The notes: generated by a model from the letters alone, not told the origin. Positions 1-8,389 are shown, counted from the stretch's first letter. The stretch is DNA of 23,475 nt from Xanthobacteraceae bacterium (GCA_030043175.1 JASHYD010000399.1:1-23475); one strand, 5' to 3'. A program made the numbers and translations.

Positions 1-79
1 CGGTCTCGCGCCGCGATGCGCCCGCTGCGATAGCTTCAATCACCCGTTCACGCAGGTCCATCGAATACGGTCTCGGCAT
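1..79 (-). CDS. IS630-family transposase, N-terminal end only (partial)
   Basis: The minus strand opens with ATG at 79 and reads MPRPYSMDLRERVIEAIAAG followed by ASRRET before leaving the window. The pattern RPYS-x-DLRERV-x-x-A-x-x-x-G-x-SRRE is the usual start of the helix-turn-helix DNA-binding domain of IS630-type (Tc1/mariner-like) transposases. A G-rich stretch precedes the ATG. Only 26 codons are visible, so I cannot say whether the element is intact. Its outer end should lie somewhere in about 80-180, next to a truncated secreted-protein gene, which suggests that insertion contributed to the damage there. The terminal inverted repeat was not identified. Confidence 0.72.
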   Translation of the reverse strand, partial: MPRPYSMDLRERVIEAIAAGASRRET

Positions 80-162
80 CGTTCCCCCAGCCAAAGCGAA
101 TCAATGCTGTAGACTCGCGCATTCTTAAGTCACTGGGAATCCCTCCGTTTGTCCGATTCTAA

Positions 163-429
163 ACGAGCGAAAGCCGCTCTAAGTTCACGTTCACGCATAT
201 TTGGGATGGAAAACCGCACCCGGTGACCGGTACGCCAGTATTTAATGAAGACACCTACGACAGGCTCAACACCAACACCTTGAACTTTGTTCGTTCAAAG
301 GACGGAAAGCCTGTGCAAATGGGTTCACTGGCGGTTTCTGACGATGGCAAAGTTCTTTCGGTTACGGTCATAGCCGTAGGTGCGAACGGTCAGCTCGTTC
401 GTTCTGTTGGCGTATGGGAAAAGCAGTAA
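163..429 (+). pseudogene. C-terminal remnant of a small secreted-protein family
   Basis: The open frame runs from just after a stop at 160-162 to the stop at 427-429. It contains HIWDGKPHPVTGTPVFNEDT, followed by a region ending VGVWEKQ. This matches the C-terminal half of a small exported protein family of unknown function with the signature (Y/W)DGK-x-(H/Y)PVTG-x-P and a terminal (V/A)xYEKQ. The N-terminal half (signal peptide and IxGTWKLN segment) is missing, and only a GTG at 223 is available as an internal start. The gene downstream at 444 is a paralogue with the opposite half preserved. I infer a relic rather than a working gene. Translation from the GTG cannot be excluded. Confidence 0.6.
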
Positions 430-443
430 AGCAGGGGACGATC

Positions 444-761
444 ATGATCAAGAGCCTTGCAATTGCTACTTTGATCGTCGCCAGTCCGGCATTCGGACAA
501 AGCGTCGATCCGATAATCGGGACGTGGAAACTCAACGTTGAGAAATCAACGTGTACCTGCCCGGTCTTCAAAAGCCAGACTCTCACTGTTACCAGGGAAG
601 GGCAAAATCTCATCAACAACGCCGAGGGTGTGGACGGCGAAGGTAAGCCAGCCAAATTTGTATATCAGCACATTTACGATGGCCAGCGTCATCCGACGAC
701 GGGCAATCCTGATTATGATTCGACCGCGTACCTTGATCCACACCGGACAAAGGACCGATAG
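444..761 (+). CDS. Small secreted protein of unknown function, C-terminally truncated
   Basis: ATG at 444 is preceded by an AGGGGA ribosome-binding site and encodes a clear signal peptide (MIKSLAIATLIVASPAFGQ, cleavage probably after AFG or AFGQ). The mature start VDPIIGTWKLNVEKS and the later YDGQRHPTTGNPDYDSTAY segment place it in the same family as the fragment just upstream (163-429). After DSTAY the family pattern is lost and the frame stops within about ten residues. The roughly 40-residue C-terminal part seen in the upstream copy is therefore absent, which points to a frameshift or deletion near 725. Length is 105 residues. Function is unknown. The two halves sit in tandem, suggesting an old duplication followed by decay. 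Confidence 0.55.
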   Translation: MIKSLAIATLIVASPAFGQSVDPIIGTWKLNVEKSTCTCPVFKSQTLTVTREGQNLINNAEGVDGEGKPAKFVYQHIYDGQRHPTTGNPDYDSTAYLDPHRTKDR

Positions 762-998
762 GTGCCGTGCTTCTTTGAGACGATGCGCTCGGCGGCCGAT
801 GGCGATTTGCCTATCTCGAGACCTTAAAAAAAGGGCGGTTCCGGTCGACACGCGGCTATTCGTGAGATCGGCGCGTGCGCCCTGGGCCATCAAGACAGCG
901 CTTCGGGCAAAAAGCGGAGGCCATATAATCGCCATCGCGGCTGCTCGGTCTCTGGTCCGCACCAAGCGAGGGTTTCGCTCGTGACAGCCGAACGAGGG

Positions 999-1991
999 TC
1001 ATTGGCGCGCGCGCAGAGCAACCAGCGCATCGAATACCAGTCGATCGACGGTCAGGCCCGCGCGAAGCGCGCGTTCGCGAGAGCGAAATGCCCGCTCCGA
1101 CGGGATGCGGACCTCGTCGATGCCGGCCTGGCGCGGTGTCGCTTTGACACGGTCGATCAGCTCCGTCACCTGCCGGTTGAAAACGTCCGCCGGCCCTACG
1201 AGCTCGGGCCGAAAAGCGATGAAGAGGTAGCCGTAGTCGCTTTCCTGCTCCGAGCCGGACCCGGCGAGCAATCCCAGGGCCTGTATCATCAGCGCCAGCC
1301 CAAAACCCTTATAACCCCCGAAAGGAAGCAATGCGCCGCGGCGCGCTAGCGCCGGGTCCCTCGTCGGCTCGCCGTCGGGCCCGATGGCCACGCCTTCGGG
1401 AAGCAGCTCGCCGAGCCGCTCGCGCAGCATCACTTCGGTCATCATGTAGGCCGAGGTCCCGATGTCGAGCACGATGGGCCCGCGCGACGAGGGAATCGCA
1501 ATCGCGAGCGGATTCGTGCCGAGCACCGCTTTGGCACCGCCGAACGGGGCCACCAGCTGCGAGCTGGCCGCGGTGTGGATCGCGACCAAGCCCGCCCGGG
1601 CAATCATCTCGACGTAGTAGGCGCTACGCCCGCTCATCCAGGCATCGTTCACCGAAATCAACGCAATCCCATGGGCGGCCGCTTTCTCGATCGTGTCCGC
1701 TGCTGCGTAATAGAGCGATAGCATCCCGACATTGTTGCCGCCGTCAAAGGCGATCGAGACGTCGGTCTCGCGCATCACCTTCATGGGCCGGCGCGGCAGC
1801 TTGAAGTGTTCGCTATCGGCGATGTTTAGGATCTTGGCCAGGCCCGAATATTCATAGCCGCACAGTGCGGCATCGATGACATGATCGGCGATGATGCGCG
1901 CCTCATCGTGATCATAGCCCATGCCGCACAGCGCACCCTCTGCCAGATCGCGTGCTTCCGCGACGCTCAAATGGATTCGGCCCGGTGTCAT
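999..1991 (-). CDS. Ldh_2-family (malate/L-lactate dehydrogenase type) NAD(P)-dependent oxidoreductase
   Basis: The 330-residue protein has the length and layout of the Ldh_2 family (malate, L-lactate, ureidoglycolate or sulfolactate dehydrogenases, not the Rossmann-type LDHs). Visible family segments are the GGNNVG region, HGIALISVNDAWMSGRSAYY, APFGGAKAVLGTNPLAIAIP, and the later GALLPFGGYKGFGLALMIQ. ATG at 1991 has an excellent AAAGGAGG at 2000-2007 on the minus strand, spaced 8 nt. One oddity is seen directly. Where classical members carry RG-x-(D/E)-SHG near residue 45-55, this one reads CGYEYSG, so the usual Arg and His are replaced. Together these suggest a divergent subgroup whose substrate cannot be named. 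It stands alone, with no operon partner on either side. Confidence 0.85.
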   Translation of the reverse strand: MTPGRIHLSVAEARDLAEGALCGMGYDHDEARIIADHVIDAALCGYEYSGLAKILNIADSEHFKLPRRPMKVMRETDVSIAFDGGNNVGMLSLYYAAADTIEKAAAHGIALISVNDAWMSGRSAYYVEMIARAGLVAIHTAASSQLVAPFGGAKAVLGTNPLAIAIPSSRGPIVLDIGTSAYMMTEVMLRERLGELLPEGVAIGPDGEPTRDPALARRGALLPFGGYKGFGLALMIQALGLLAGSGSEQESDYGYLFIAFRPELVGPADVFNRQVTELIDRVKATPRQAGIDEVRIPSERAFRSRERALRAGLTVDRLVFDALVALRARQ

Positions 1992-3213
1992 GACGCCTGC
2001 CTCCTTTCAGCCTGACGCAGCTCGATCCCTATCGGGATGCCTATTTTGTGCGGTAGGGTCATCTGAGATTGATGTTGGGGCATGCCGCTTCAAGGTTCCC
2101 GATTCATTCAATTTTCTCCGCTGAGAGGGCATTCCCTCGCGGGGCTGCCAGAAACTGACACTCGTCCGGCCGTCGGCCATCCACGGGCGACATCTCGCAC
2201 AAACGACGGCTCTCGGCAGGCTCCTGAGATGCCGCCCAGTTAGGCGCTTGCCGACAGGGGACCAGCGCTCCTTGACACTTGGCTGCGCAATGTAGCGGTC
2301 CCCTGAGTCGAACCCCGACACTCCGATCTGCCAACACTGAACGCGAGATTGTAGTTGGATTTTCGCGGCACGCCGTTGATCTTAATTGCGCGGGAAGCAA
2401 ACCACATCGACTGATTGAGTCAACAATGCAGGCACTGAGCCACCTGGGCTTGTCACGAGATGGAGCCGGCCAGAAAGGAACTTGCCTTTCTTGCGAAGAC
2501 ACCGACCATCGCCGAGCTGCCTACGCAAGGCCTCGCCTGTGGAGACGGCAAACGCCCCAGCCGTTTGCTCGCTCGATCCGCCCTTGGCTGAGCTTTGGGA
2601 CGGACCGTGGACTGCCAGCTCACCGAGGAGCTAACAGCGACGATTGACCCGGCATCCCATCCGCTTGAACTGCAGGCTGGAGGACCTCGCGTGCCGCGAC
2701 CCGGACGCGGCCCCCGCCGCAGATCAGATTCTCTCGCAGGATTATCCGCTTCCGAGTCGGTTGGAAGCCGAGCCAGCGCTTCTGCACAGCCCAACCGAAC
2801 AGCACAATAATGATCGCAGACAAGCGCCCGAGGCGCGGATCATAAGCACGAGAAGCGCCTGAGAACTCCTTCGCGCGCCTCGGCATCACGGCTTGACAAA
2901 TATCGCCGGATCGTCAGCAAGGCTGGGCCGATATCGTATCACAGCACGCGCCGAGGTACGCGAGGCACAACTCGGTCTAAGTCCAGGCCGGAGCGATCTG
3001 ATCTTTCGCCGCCACGTGCGCACGCGTTTCAGAATTGAACCCGCACGTGATGACATGCGACATGCCCAATTTGGTGAGACTGCTGTCCTGCTGATCGGCT
3101 AAAGGAGACTTCTACGAACGTGCGGGTCCGCTCCGATACAAGAGGATGTTCAAGTCGCCGCAATCTTGCGACGGCTGAGGTGGACGTAGCGTCTCAAAGG
3201 TGAGATGCGGGGC
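1992..3213. other. 1.2-kb region without a convincing gene
   Basis: Six-frame reading shows several overlapping short open frames on both strands (for example 2104-2502 minus, 2279-2647 plus, 2620-2889 minus). None has a recognisable family motif or a good ribosome-binding site, and they are rich in Arg, Ser and Pro, as expected for shadow frames in GC-rich DNA. The only structure I can support is a long inverted repeat at 2255-2305. The region probably contains old, eroded insertions. Confidence 0.5.
2255..2305. repeat. Inverted repeat with 9-bp perfect arms
   Basis: CAGGGGACC at 2255-2263 is the exact reverse complement of GGTCCCCTG at 2297-2305, separated by 33 bases. There is no T-tract after either arm, so it is not a standard intrinsic terminator. 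It lies in a gene-poor stretch and could be a stem-loop or paired ends of a decayed mobile element. Confidence 0.5.
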
Positions 3214-3690
3214 TCACGAATTGGCGGACGAGATTGTATGGTTCGACCGTGTCCGTGCAAGTCTGTGACACCGGGCGCGCGAGTGCGCGAATCCATGCAT
3301 GCCGCCAAACCACTGCATGGCGATGATCGCGCCCTTGATCGGCTGAAGCAGGCCAAGCGAAAGGCCGATCGTGAGTGGCACCCATACGGCGAGCTGCAGC
3401 CACATCGCGGGCGCATATTCGGCCTCGACCAGCAATGCCAATGGAACCGCGGTATGGCCGACCAGGAAAATGTCCAGATAGGCAGGGAAATCGTCGGCGC
3501 GCTGGTGAAACAACTCTTCGCCGCATGCCGGGCAATAGTCCGCCACCTTGAGGAAGCTGGTGAACATGTGGCCATGACCACAGTTCGGGCATCTCCCGCG
3601 TAGCCCACGCAACAGTGCTTGAGTGGATGTTGTGTCTCCCTGCCCATGTTGTCCGAAAATCGAGAGCGACAGCGATCCCAAGGCAGACAT
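3214..3690 (-). CDS. DUF983 family membrane protein with zinc-ribbon-like N-terminus
   Basis: The 158-residue protein matches DUF983. CPNCG (C34, C37) and CPACG (C53, C56) form a zinc-ribbon-like pair, followed by the family block HQRADDFPAYLDIFLVGH, two hydrophobic segments (about 72-90 and 97-115), and the characteristic LLQPIKGAIIAMQWFGGMHG. I chose ATG at 3690 because AGAGGAG lies 8 nt upstream and the family starts near here. A longer frame back to 3816 would overlap the divergent regulator. The family has no established biochemical role. It is divergent from a MocR-type regulator with 124 bp between the starts, the usual arrangement for a MocR regulator and its target, so regulation by that neighbour is a reasonable inference. 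Confidence 0.85.
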   Translation of the reverse strand: MSALGSLSLSIFGQHGQGDTTSTQALLRGLRGRCPNCGHGHMFTSFLKVADYCPACGEELFHQRADDFPAYLDIFLVGHTAVPLALLVEAEYAPAMWLQLAVWVPLTIGLSLGLLQPIKGAIIAMQWFGGMHGFAHSRARCHRLARTRSNHTISSANS

Positions 3691-3814
3691 GGCGACAGCT
3701 CCTCTATGTATCTCGCTTGCCCGATCGACGAAAAGTAAAGGCCTTGCCAGCGGCGCTTGTTGCCTATATCTCGTCTTTTTGTCCACGCATTCAAGCTCAG
3801 TGTACGGATATTGC

Positions 3815-5191
3815 ATGGACTGGATCCCTACAATTTCGGACCGCGCCGGTCCCCTCTATCTGCGTATCGTCGAGGCGCTGGCCGCTGACATCAGTCGAGG
3901 TCGATTGCGACGAGGTCAGAGTCTTCCTACCCACCGCGCTCTCGCTAAGGCGCTCGACATTGACCTCACGACTGTCACGCGGGCCTATGCGGAGGCACGA
4001 CAGCGCGGTCTCACCGACGCGCAGGTTGGCCGTGGAACGTTCGTGGCGGAAAGCGCTGCCGAGGTTCGCCTGCCTCCCGTCGCGCGAGCGGAAATTGACC
4101 TGTCGATGAATTTGCCGCCCCAGCCGGCCGAGGCCGACCTTGAGGGACGCCTCACGCGAGGAATCGCAGCGTTGTCACGTGAGGTGGGGCTCGCCCGCTA
4201 TCTTACCTATCGCCCGGCCGGCGGCAGCGACGATGAACGTGCGACTGCTGCGCAGTGGATGCGCACGCGCCTGCCCGGCATTGAGGCCGAACGTCTGATT
4301 ATCAGCAGCGGAACGCAAGCTGCGCTGACCGCGTTATTGGGCGCCCTGACCACACCCGGCGATGTCGTACTTACGGAGACACTCACCTATCCGGGAATAC
4401 GCGCAGCAGCGTCATTGTTCGGAGTTGGGCTGATCGGCGTACCGATGGACCCACAGGGTGTGCTGCCAGATGCGCTGGCATCCGCATGCCGGCGGTATAA
4501 GCCGAAACTGGTCTACCTCACGCCAACCATTCACAATCCGACAGCTGCATCCATGACGCCGGTCCGCCGCCGCCAGGTCGCCAGCGTCATCGCACGAGCC
4601 AACGTGCTCCTTATCGAGGACGATGCTTACGGACGGCTGGACAAGGATTCCACCACCCTCGCCTCACTTGTTCCGGAGCAAGCCTATTTGGCAGCCAGCC
4701 TGTCGAAATGCGTTGCGCCCGGACTGCGGACTTCTTTCGTCACGGCTCCCCAACGCGTCGCGGCGGATATATTGGCAGGCGCACTCAACGCGACAACGCA
4801 AATGGCAACGCCGCTGACGGCAGCGCTCGCAATACGGTGGTTGCGCGATGGCACCGTCGACACAATCATAGGATCGATCCGCGCGGAGGCGGCGTTTCGA
4901 CAGAAACTTGCTGCAAAGGCGCTATCTGGTCATTCCTTCGCAGCTCACCGTTTTGGCCATCACCTCTGGCTGCCGCTTCCGGCCGGCTGGAATCGCGCGG
5001 AATTTTCTGAGCATGTGCGACGTCGCGGATTGGCTGTTGTGACCAGCGACGCATTCAGCGTGGGTACGCAGGCGCCGCATGCAATTCGAGTCTCGCTTGG
5101 TGCCGTATCGACGCGCGCCGAATTGGCACGTGGTCTCGACGTCCTTGAAGCTGCCCTGAAATACTCGCCGCTTGCGAGACAGATTGTATGA
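3815..5191 (+). CDS. MocR-type (GntR HTH plus class-I aminotransferase fold) transcriptional regulator
   Basis: From ATG 3815 the 458-residue product begins with a GntR winged helix (about residues 12-75, with GPLYLRIVEALAADISRGRL and SLPTHRALAKALDIDLTTVTRAY). The rest, from about residue 95, is a fold-type I aminotransferase domain. Diagnostic PLP-site features are ISSGTQAAL, YLTPTIHNPTA, LIEDDAYG, and SLSKCVAPGLR with the Schiff-base lysine at K298. MocR proteins sense PLP or an amino-acid adduct and usually control a divergent neighbour, here the DUF983 gene. The frame stays open upstream to 3623, but that extension overlaps the DUF983 coding sequence and lacks family similarity. No good Shine-Dalgarno precedes 3815, so a leaderless or near-leaderless transcript is possible. 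Confidence 0.9.
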   Translation: MDWIPTISDRAGPLYLRIVEALAADISRGRLRRGQSLPTHRALAKALDIDLTTVTRAYAEARQRGLTDAQVGRGTFVAESAAEVRLPPVARAEIDLSMNLPPQPAEADLEGRLTRGIAALSREVGLARYLTYRPAGGSDDERATAAQWMRTRLPGIEAERLIISSGTQAALTALLGALTTPGDVVLTETLTYPGIRAAASLFGVGLIGVPMDPQGVLPDALASACRRYKPKLVYLTPTIHNPTAASMTPVRRRQVASVIARANVLLIEDDAYGRLDKDSTTLASLVPEQAYLAASLSKCVAPGLRTSFVTAPQRVAADILAGALNATTQMATPLTAALAIRWLRDGTVDTIIGSIRAEAAFRQKLAAKALSGHSFAAHRFGHHLWLPLPAGWNRAEFSEHVRRRGLAVVTSDAFSVGTQAPHAIRVSLGAVSTRAELARGLDVLEAALKYSPLARQIV

Positions 5192-5577
5192 GCGGGCCGT
5201 CGAGCCCCTCTGACACCATCGGCCAGCAACCATCGCGATAGTGCGGTTTTTGGTGCGCTTTCCAAAAGCGCAAATCAGCGATTTGCATTTCACGCCGACC
5301 TATGGCCGGCTATCGGCAGTTGCGGCTTCAAAGCTTGCCTGTGTGATCCAATAAAGCGCAACGTGACTGGTCCGTCGCCGCATCACTTTCTGCCGGTAAA
5401 TGCCGTCCGATTTCGCTGTTTGCATGCTGTATTATTGCGACGTCAGCCCGGCGCTTCTCCATTGATCTGGGTCTGCACGAGGGGCGACGAGGTCGCCGTC
5501 CGCTCGTGGGCTGAGCAAAGATGGATCGCTTTGCCGGCCAATGTTAATCTTGCGCGTCAGAGAAATAGGAGGGGCTA
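5192..5577. other. Intergenic region upstream of the acetamidase-like gene
   Basis: The 386 bp hold the paired hairpins at 5255-5286 and end with a strong TAGGAGGGG ribosome-binding site (5566-5574) for the gene at 5578. A 71-codon open frame at 5363-5578 has no recognisable motif and I do not count it. I could not identify a convincing promoter. Confidence 0.5.
5255..5286 (+). terminator. Two overlapping hairpins after the MocR gene
   Basis: GCGCTTT (5255-5261) pairs with AAAGCGC (5265-5271) around a CCA loop. The next bases form a second perfect stem, GCAAATC (5270-5276) with GATTTGC (5280-5286) around AGC, followed by ATTTC. The two stems share two bases and so compete. There is only a short T-run, so this may be a weak terminator or simply a palindromic element. 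Confidence 0.4.
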
Positions 5578-6837
5578 ATGCCTTATCGACGAGCCACCGC
5601 GCATCGCCGCGGTTTTTGTCAGACTCCGGCACTTAGCGGTGCCACAATAGCCGCAAGAACCCTCAAGGCGTCTGCGATGGCGCGTGCCCAAGATGCGGCG
5701 GAGAGGCTTGGCGCGCTGCATCCAGTGTTGGGCGCATTGGCTCATTGCGGTCAGCAGTGCCGTTCGACCGGACCAGGGATGGTCGAGGGTAGAGCGAGGA
5801 CCGCGGTGGCACTCCTCCTCATCGCCAGCGTTGTTGCCGCGCCGGTAGTATTTTCACCGCGCGATGCGCTCAGTGCGGAATACACTCTGATGCCGAGCCC
5901 GCAGACTGTACACATCGGTCATTTCAGCGCATTGCTCAAACCGGTGCTGACGATCAATTCCGGCGACATTGTCACGATCGAGACCGCGACCTCACTCGAC
6001 CCAGCGGAGATCGACCAATCCGGCGCCGTGCCGCCGAGTGCCGTGCCAGAATATCAGCGTGCCATTCACCGCGAGGTCAAGGATCGCGGCCCCTCGGGAC
6101 ACGTGCTTACCGGACCGATCTTCGTTAACGGCGCGCAACCCGGCGACACTCTCGAGGTCCGCATCCTGGAAATCGATCTTGCGGTCGACTATGGCTACAA
6201 CCGTCAGCGGCCTTACACAGGCGCGCTACCGGATGAATTCCCTGGAGTGTTTCAGCGTATCATCCCGATCGATCGTAAGGCCAAGACCGCACAGGTCGCC
6301 CCCGGAGTGGTGGTGCCAGTCGACCGTCCGTTCTTCGGCGTGATGGGGGTTGCTCCCACACCCGCCATGGGGCGTATCAGCAGCAGCCCGCCGGGCGTTC
6401 ATACCGGCAACATCGACAACAAGGACTTGGTGGCTGGCACCACACTGTTCATGCCCGTATACGCGGTGGGCGCGTTGTTCTCGGTTGGCGACGCTCACGC
6501 CGCCCAGGGTCAGGGCGAGGTCGATCTCTCCGCGATCGAGACCGGTGATCGCGGCAAGTTCCAGTTCATCTTGCGCAAGGATATCAAACTCACTTGGCCA
6601 CGCGCCGAAACGCCGACCCACTGGATGGTGATGGGGCTCAATCCAAATCTGGAAGAGGCAATGAAGATGGCTGTGCGCGAGACCATCCTTTTTCTCACCC
6701 AACGCTTCCCCAGGCTGTCGCGCGAGGAGGCCTATATGATTGCGAGTGTCGCGGTTGACTACCACGTCACCCAGGTCGTCGACGGCACCAAGGGCGTCCA
6801 CGGTATGATCCCGAAGTCAATCTTCGTCGGGCAGTGA
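5578..6837 (+). CDS. Acetamidase/formamidase (FmdA/AmdA) family protein with hydrophobic N-terminal export segment
   Basis: The catalytic domain starts near residue 103 and shows the family hallmarks: the GPIFVNGAQPGDTLEV block, HTGNIDNKDLVAG (H275, N278, D280), GALFSVGDAHAAQGQGEVD (D305, H307, E312), and a late EEAYMIASVAVDYHVTQ. Members hydrolyse formamide or acetamide to ammonia and the acid. A hydrophobic stretch, TAVALLLIASVVAAPVVF, after residue 68 looks like a signal peptide or anchor, so the enzyme is probably outside the cytoplasm. ATG 5578 has a strong AGGAGG 5 nt upstream but gives a 67-residue Arg/Ala-rich tail before the hydrophobic segment. ATG 5779 would give a normal signal peptide but has only AGGG in front. 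I keep 5578 because of the ribosome-binding site. The true start could be 5779. Substrate is not certain. Confidence 0.83.
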   Translation: MPYRRATAHRRGFCQTPALSGATIAARTLKASAMARAQDAAERLGALHPVLGALAHCGQQCRSTGPGMVEGRARTAVALLLIASVVAAPVVFSPRDALSAEYTLMPSPQTVHIGHFSALLKPVLTINSGDIVTIETATSLDPAEIDQSGAVPPSAVPEYQRAIHREVKDRGPSGHVLTGPIFVNGAQPGDTLEVRILEIDLAVDYGYNRQRPYTGALPDEFPGVFQRIIPIDRKAKTAQVAPGVVVPVDRPFFGVMGVAPTPAMGRISSSPPGVHTGNIDNKDLVAGTTLFMPVYAVGALFSVGDAHAAQGQGEVDLSAIETGDRGKFQFILRKDIKLTWPRAETPTHWMVMGLNPNLEEAMKMAVRETILFLTQRFPRLSREEAYMIASVAVDYHVTQVVDGTKGVHGMIPKSIFVGQ

Positions 6838-7138
6838 GCGCCTCAAGTTGAACGGCTAGTGTCCCCGGTAAAGCCAATGGTCTTTCGCCCTTGATCCGCT
6901 CAAAGCGGCTGTTCGAGGTCGCGACAGTGGGGCCGCCCGGAGATCTCTCCGGACGGCATGGGGGAAGCCGTAAAAGCACAGCGCGGTCTGGAACACACGC
7001 CACGCGGTCTCGCCAGTAGACTGCAAGAAATCCGCGGAAAATTGCTCGCCCAGATCAAACAGTGCCGCGTCACCGCCTCCAAGCCGCTCCGTACCGGCCA
7101 AGGCAAGCCGATCGGCGTGGTGACGGTCGCGAAACTCT
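6838..7138. other. Convergent intergenic region with a strong hairpin
   Basis: The region lies between the tail-to-tail acetamidase-like and SDR-like genes. It holds the inverted repeat at 6932-6957 and short unrecognised open frames on both strands (for example 6900-7142 minus and 6958-7236 plus) that have no motif I know. Confidence 0.45.
6932..6957. repeat. Palindromic stem-loop between convergent genes
   Basis: GCCG (6932-6935) and CCGGAGA (6937-6943) pair with TCTCCGG (6946-6952) and CGGC (6954-6957), with a single C/A mismatch. This gives an 11-bp GC-rich stem around a 2-nt centre (in practice a 4-nt loop). No T-tract follows on either strand. It may act as a bidirectional stop or an RNA-stabilising element, or be a REP-like palindrome. 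Confidence 0.55.
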
Positions 7139-8380
7139 TCATTTGCTTCGGCGGAGTATCGCCTCGAGTTCATCTTCGAACGATCGCGGCGAAATCCCAA
7201 GTGAGCGAAACCCCGGCAGCCTTTCGCAGGCCGTAGTGTCGATCTGCATAAGTTCGACCTGATTGCGGGTGAGTGGCGGCTGCGGCAGCCTCTCAGCAAG
7301 AGCGGCCAATGCATCCCATAAGGCAAACGGTATCCGCATTAACACTGGCCGCAATCGCGCGATACGAGCAATGGTTCGCAACAGCTCGTCGTAGGAGTAG
7401 ACGCGCGGGCCGGCCAGTTCGTAGACAGGATACGGTTTCTGGCTCTGCCGCAAAATCTGTGCGACTGCCGCTGCCACATTGTCCGCGTGCACGGGTTGGA
7501 GCCTTGTCCTGCCGTCGCCGAATATCGGATAGGCTGGCAACGACCGCAACAGCCGGAGCATTGTCGTGAGAAATGCGTCATCCGCGGCAAACATCACGGC
7601 CGGGCGGACAATGGCCGCGCCGGGAAATTCGGCCTGCACGGCCGCCTCCCCTTCACCGCGGCTGCGAATATAGGTTGAAGGCGAGGCCGTGTTCGCTCCA
7701 ATCCCTGATATATGCACAAACCGGCTAATTCCTGCCCGCCTGGCAGCTCTCGCAATCTTGCCGGCCGCTTCCACGTGCACCGAATGAAACGTGTCACTTC
7801 CGTGCTCAACGTACAGACTGATCGCGTTGACGGCGCCGTCGGCACCGGCAAGTGCGGCCTCCACGCAGCGTTCGTCACGTGCGTCGGCGGCGATCCGTTC
7901 GATGCCATCGTCCCCGGCGCGCCCCTGATGCCGCGAGACTATGCGCACCTTGGTGCCGACTTCGTGCAAATAGCGCACGACGCGACGACCTACAAAGCCG
8001 GTCCCGCCAAACACCGTTGCGCGGTTGATTGCTCGATCCGTCAAATGATCCTGTGCGGCGCTCTTGATTGACCCATTGAGCGCGGCGCGCACTGTTTCGG
8101 CGGCCTCGGCCGCGGAGCTGCCCCGATTGACATGATGCGAAATCACATCGATCAAAATTTGCGCAGCGGGGCCGATCGTCTGCCACTCGTTCTTCGCTTG
8201 ATCGATTAGCGGTTCGGCTTCAGCGTACAGGCTTTGCGCCTGTTCGATGATAGGTCGTGCCCTATTGAGAAGTTCAACCAGGGCTTTGGTCGCTGGCAAG
8301 GATTTCTCAATTTGTTTAAGTTGTGCTTCGCTGAGACCGGAAATGTGACCGACAAGCTCAATGAGCCAGTGCTCCAACAT
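7139..8380 (-). CDS. NDUFA9-like atypical SDR (NAD-dependent epimerase fold) with helical N-terminal extension
   Basis: Residues 122-413 form an atypical short-chain dehydrogenase of the complex I NDUFA9/NmrA-like type. Visible are GGTGFVG (125-131), a KVRIVSRH strand after it, VHISGIGAN, YIRSRGEGEAAV where the usual YxxxK Lys is Arg, and AIVRPAVMFAADDAFLTT. Members often bind NAD(P)H structurally rather than catalytically. The first 120 residues are unusual. They are predicted helical and charged (LSEAQLKQIEKSLPATKALV, and later AEAEPLIDQAKNEWQ) and look like a separate domain of unknown function. ATG 8380 is supported only by a weak GGGG. The gene is convergent with the acetamidase-like gene. 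The next gene beyond the IS5 relic is an NADH dehydrogenase-like flavoprotein, a loose respiratory theme. Confidence 0.82.
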   Translation of the reverse strand: MLEHWLIELVGHISGLSEAQLKQIEKSLPATKALVELLNRARPIIEQAQSLYAEAEPLIDQAKNEWQTIGPAAQILIDVISHHVNRGSSAAEAAETVRAALNGSIKSAAQDHLTDRAINRATVFGGTGFVGRRVVRYLHEVGTKVRIVSRHQGRAGDDGIERIAADARDERCVEAALAGADGAVNAISLYVEHGSDTFHSVHVEAAGKIARAARRAGISRFVHISGIGANTASPSTYIRSRGEGEAAVQAEFPGAAIVRPAVMFAADDAFLTTMLRLLRSLPAYPIFGDGRTRLQPVHADNVAAAVAQILRQSQKPYPVYELAGPRVYSYDELLRTIARIARLRPVLMRIPFALWDALAALAERLPQPPLTRNQVELMQIDTTACERLPGFRSLGISPRSFEDELEAILRRSK

Positions 8381-8389
8381 TGTCTAACC

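Noticed and set aside
3623..3814. Longer N-terminus for the MocR regulator
   Set aside because: The extra 64 residues overlap the divergent DUF983 gene and do not resemble the GntR domain, which begins right after ATG 3815.
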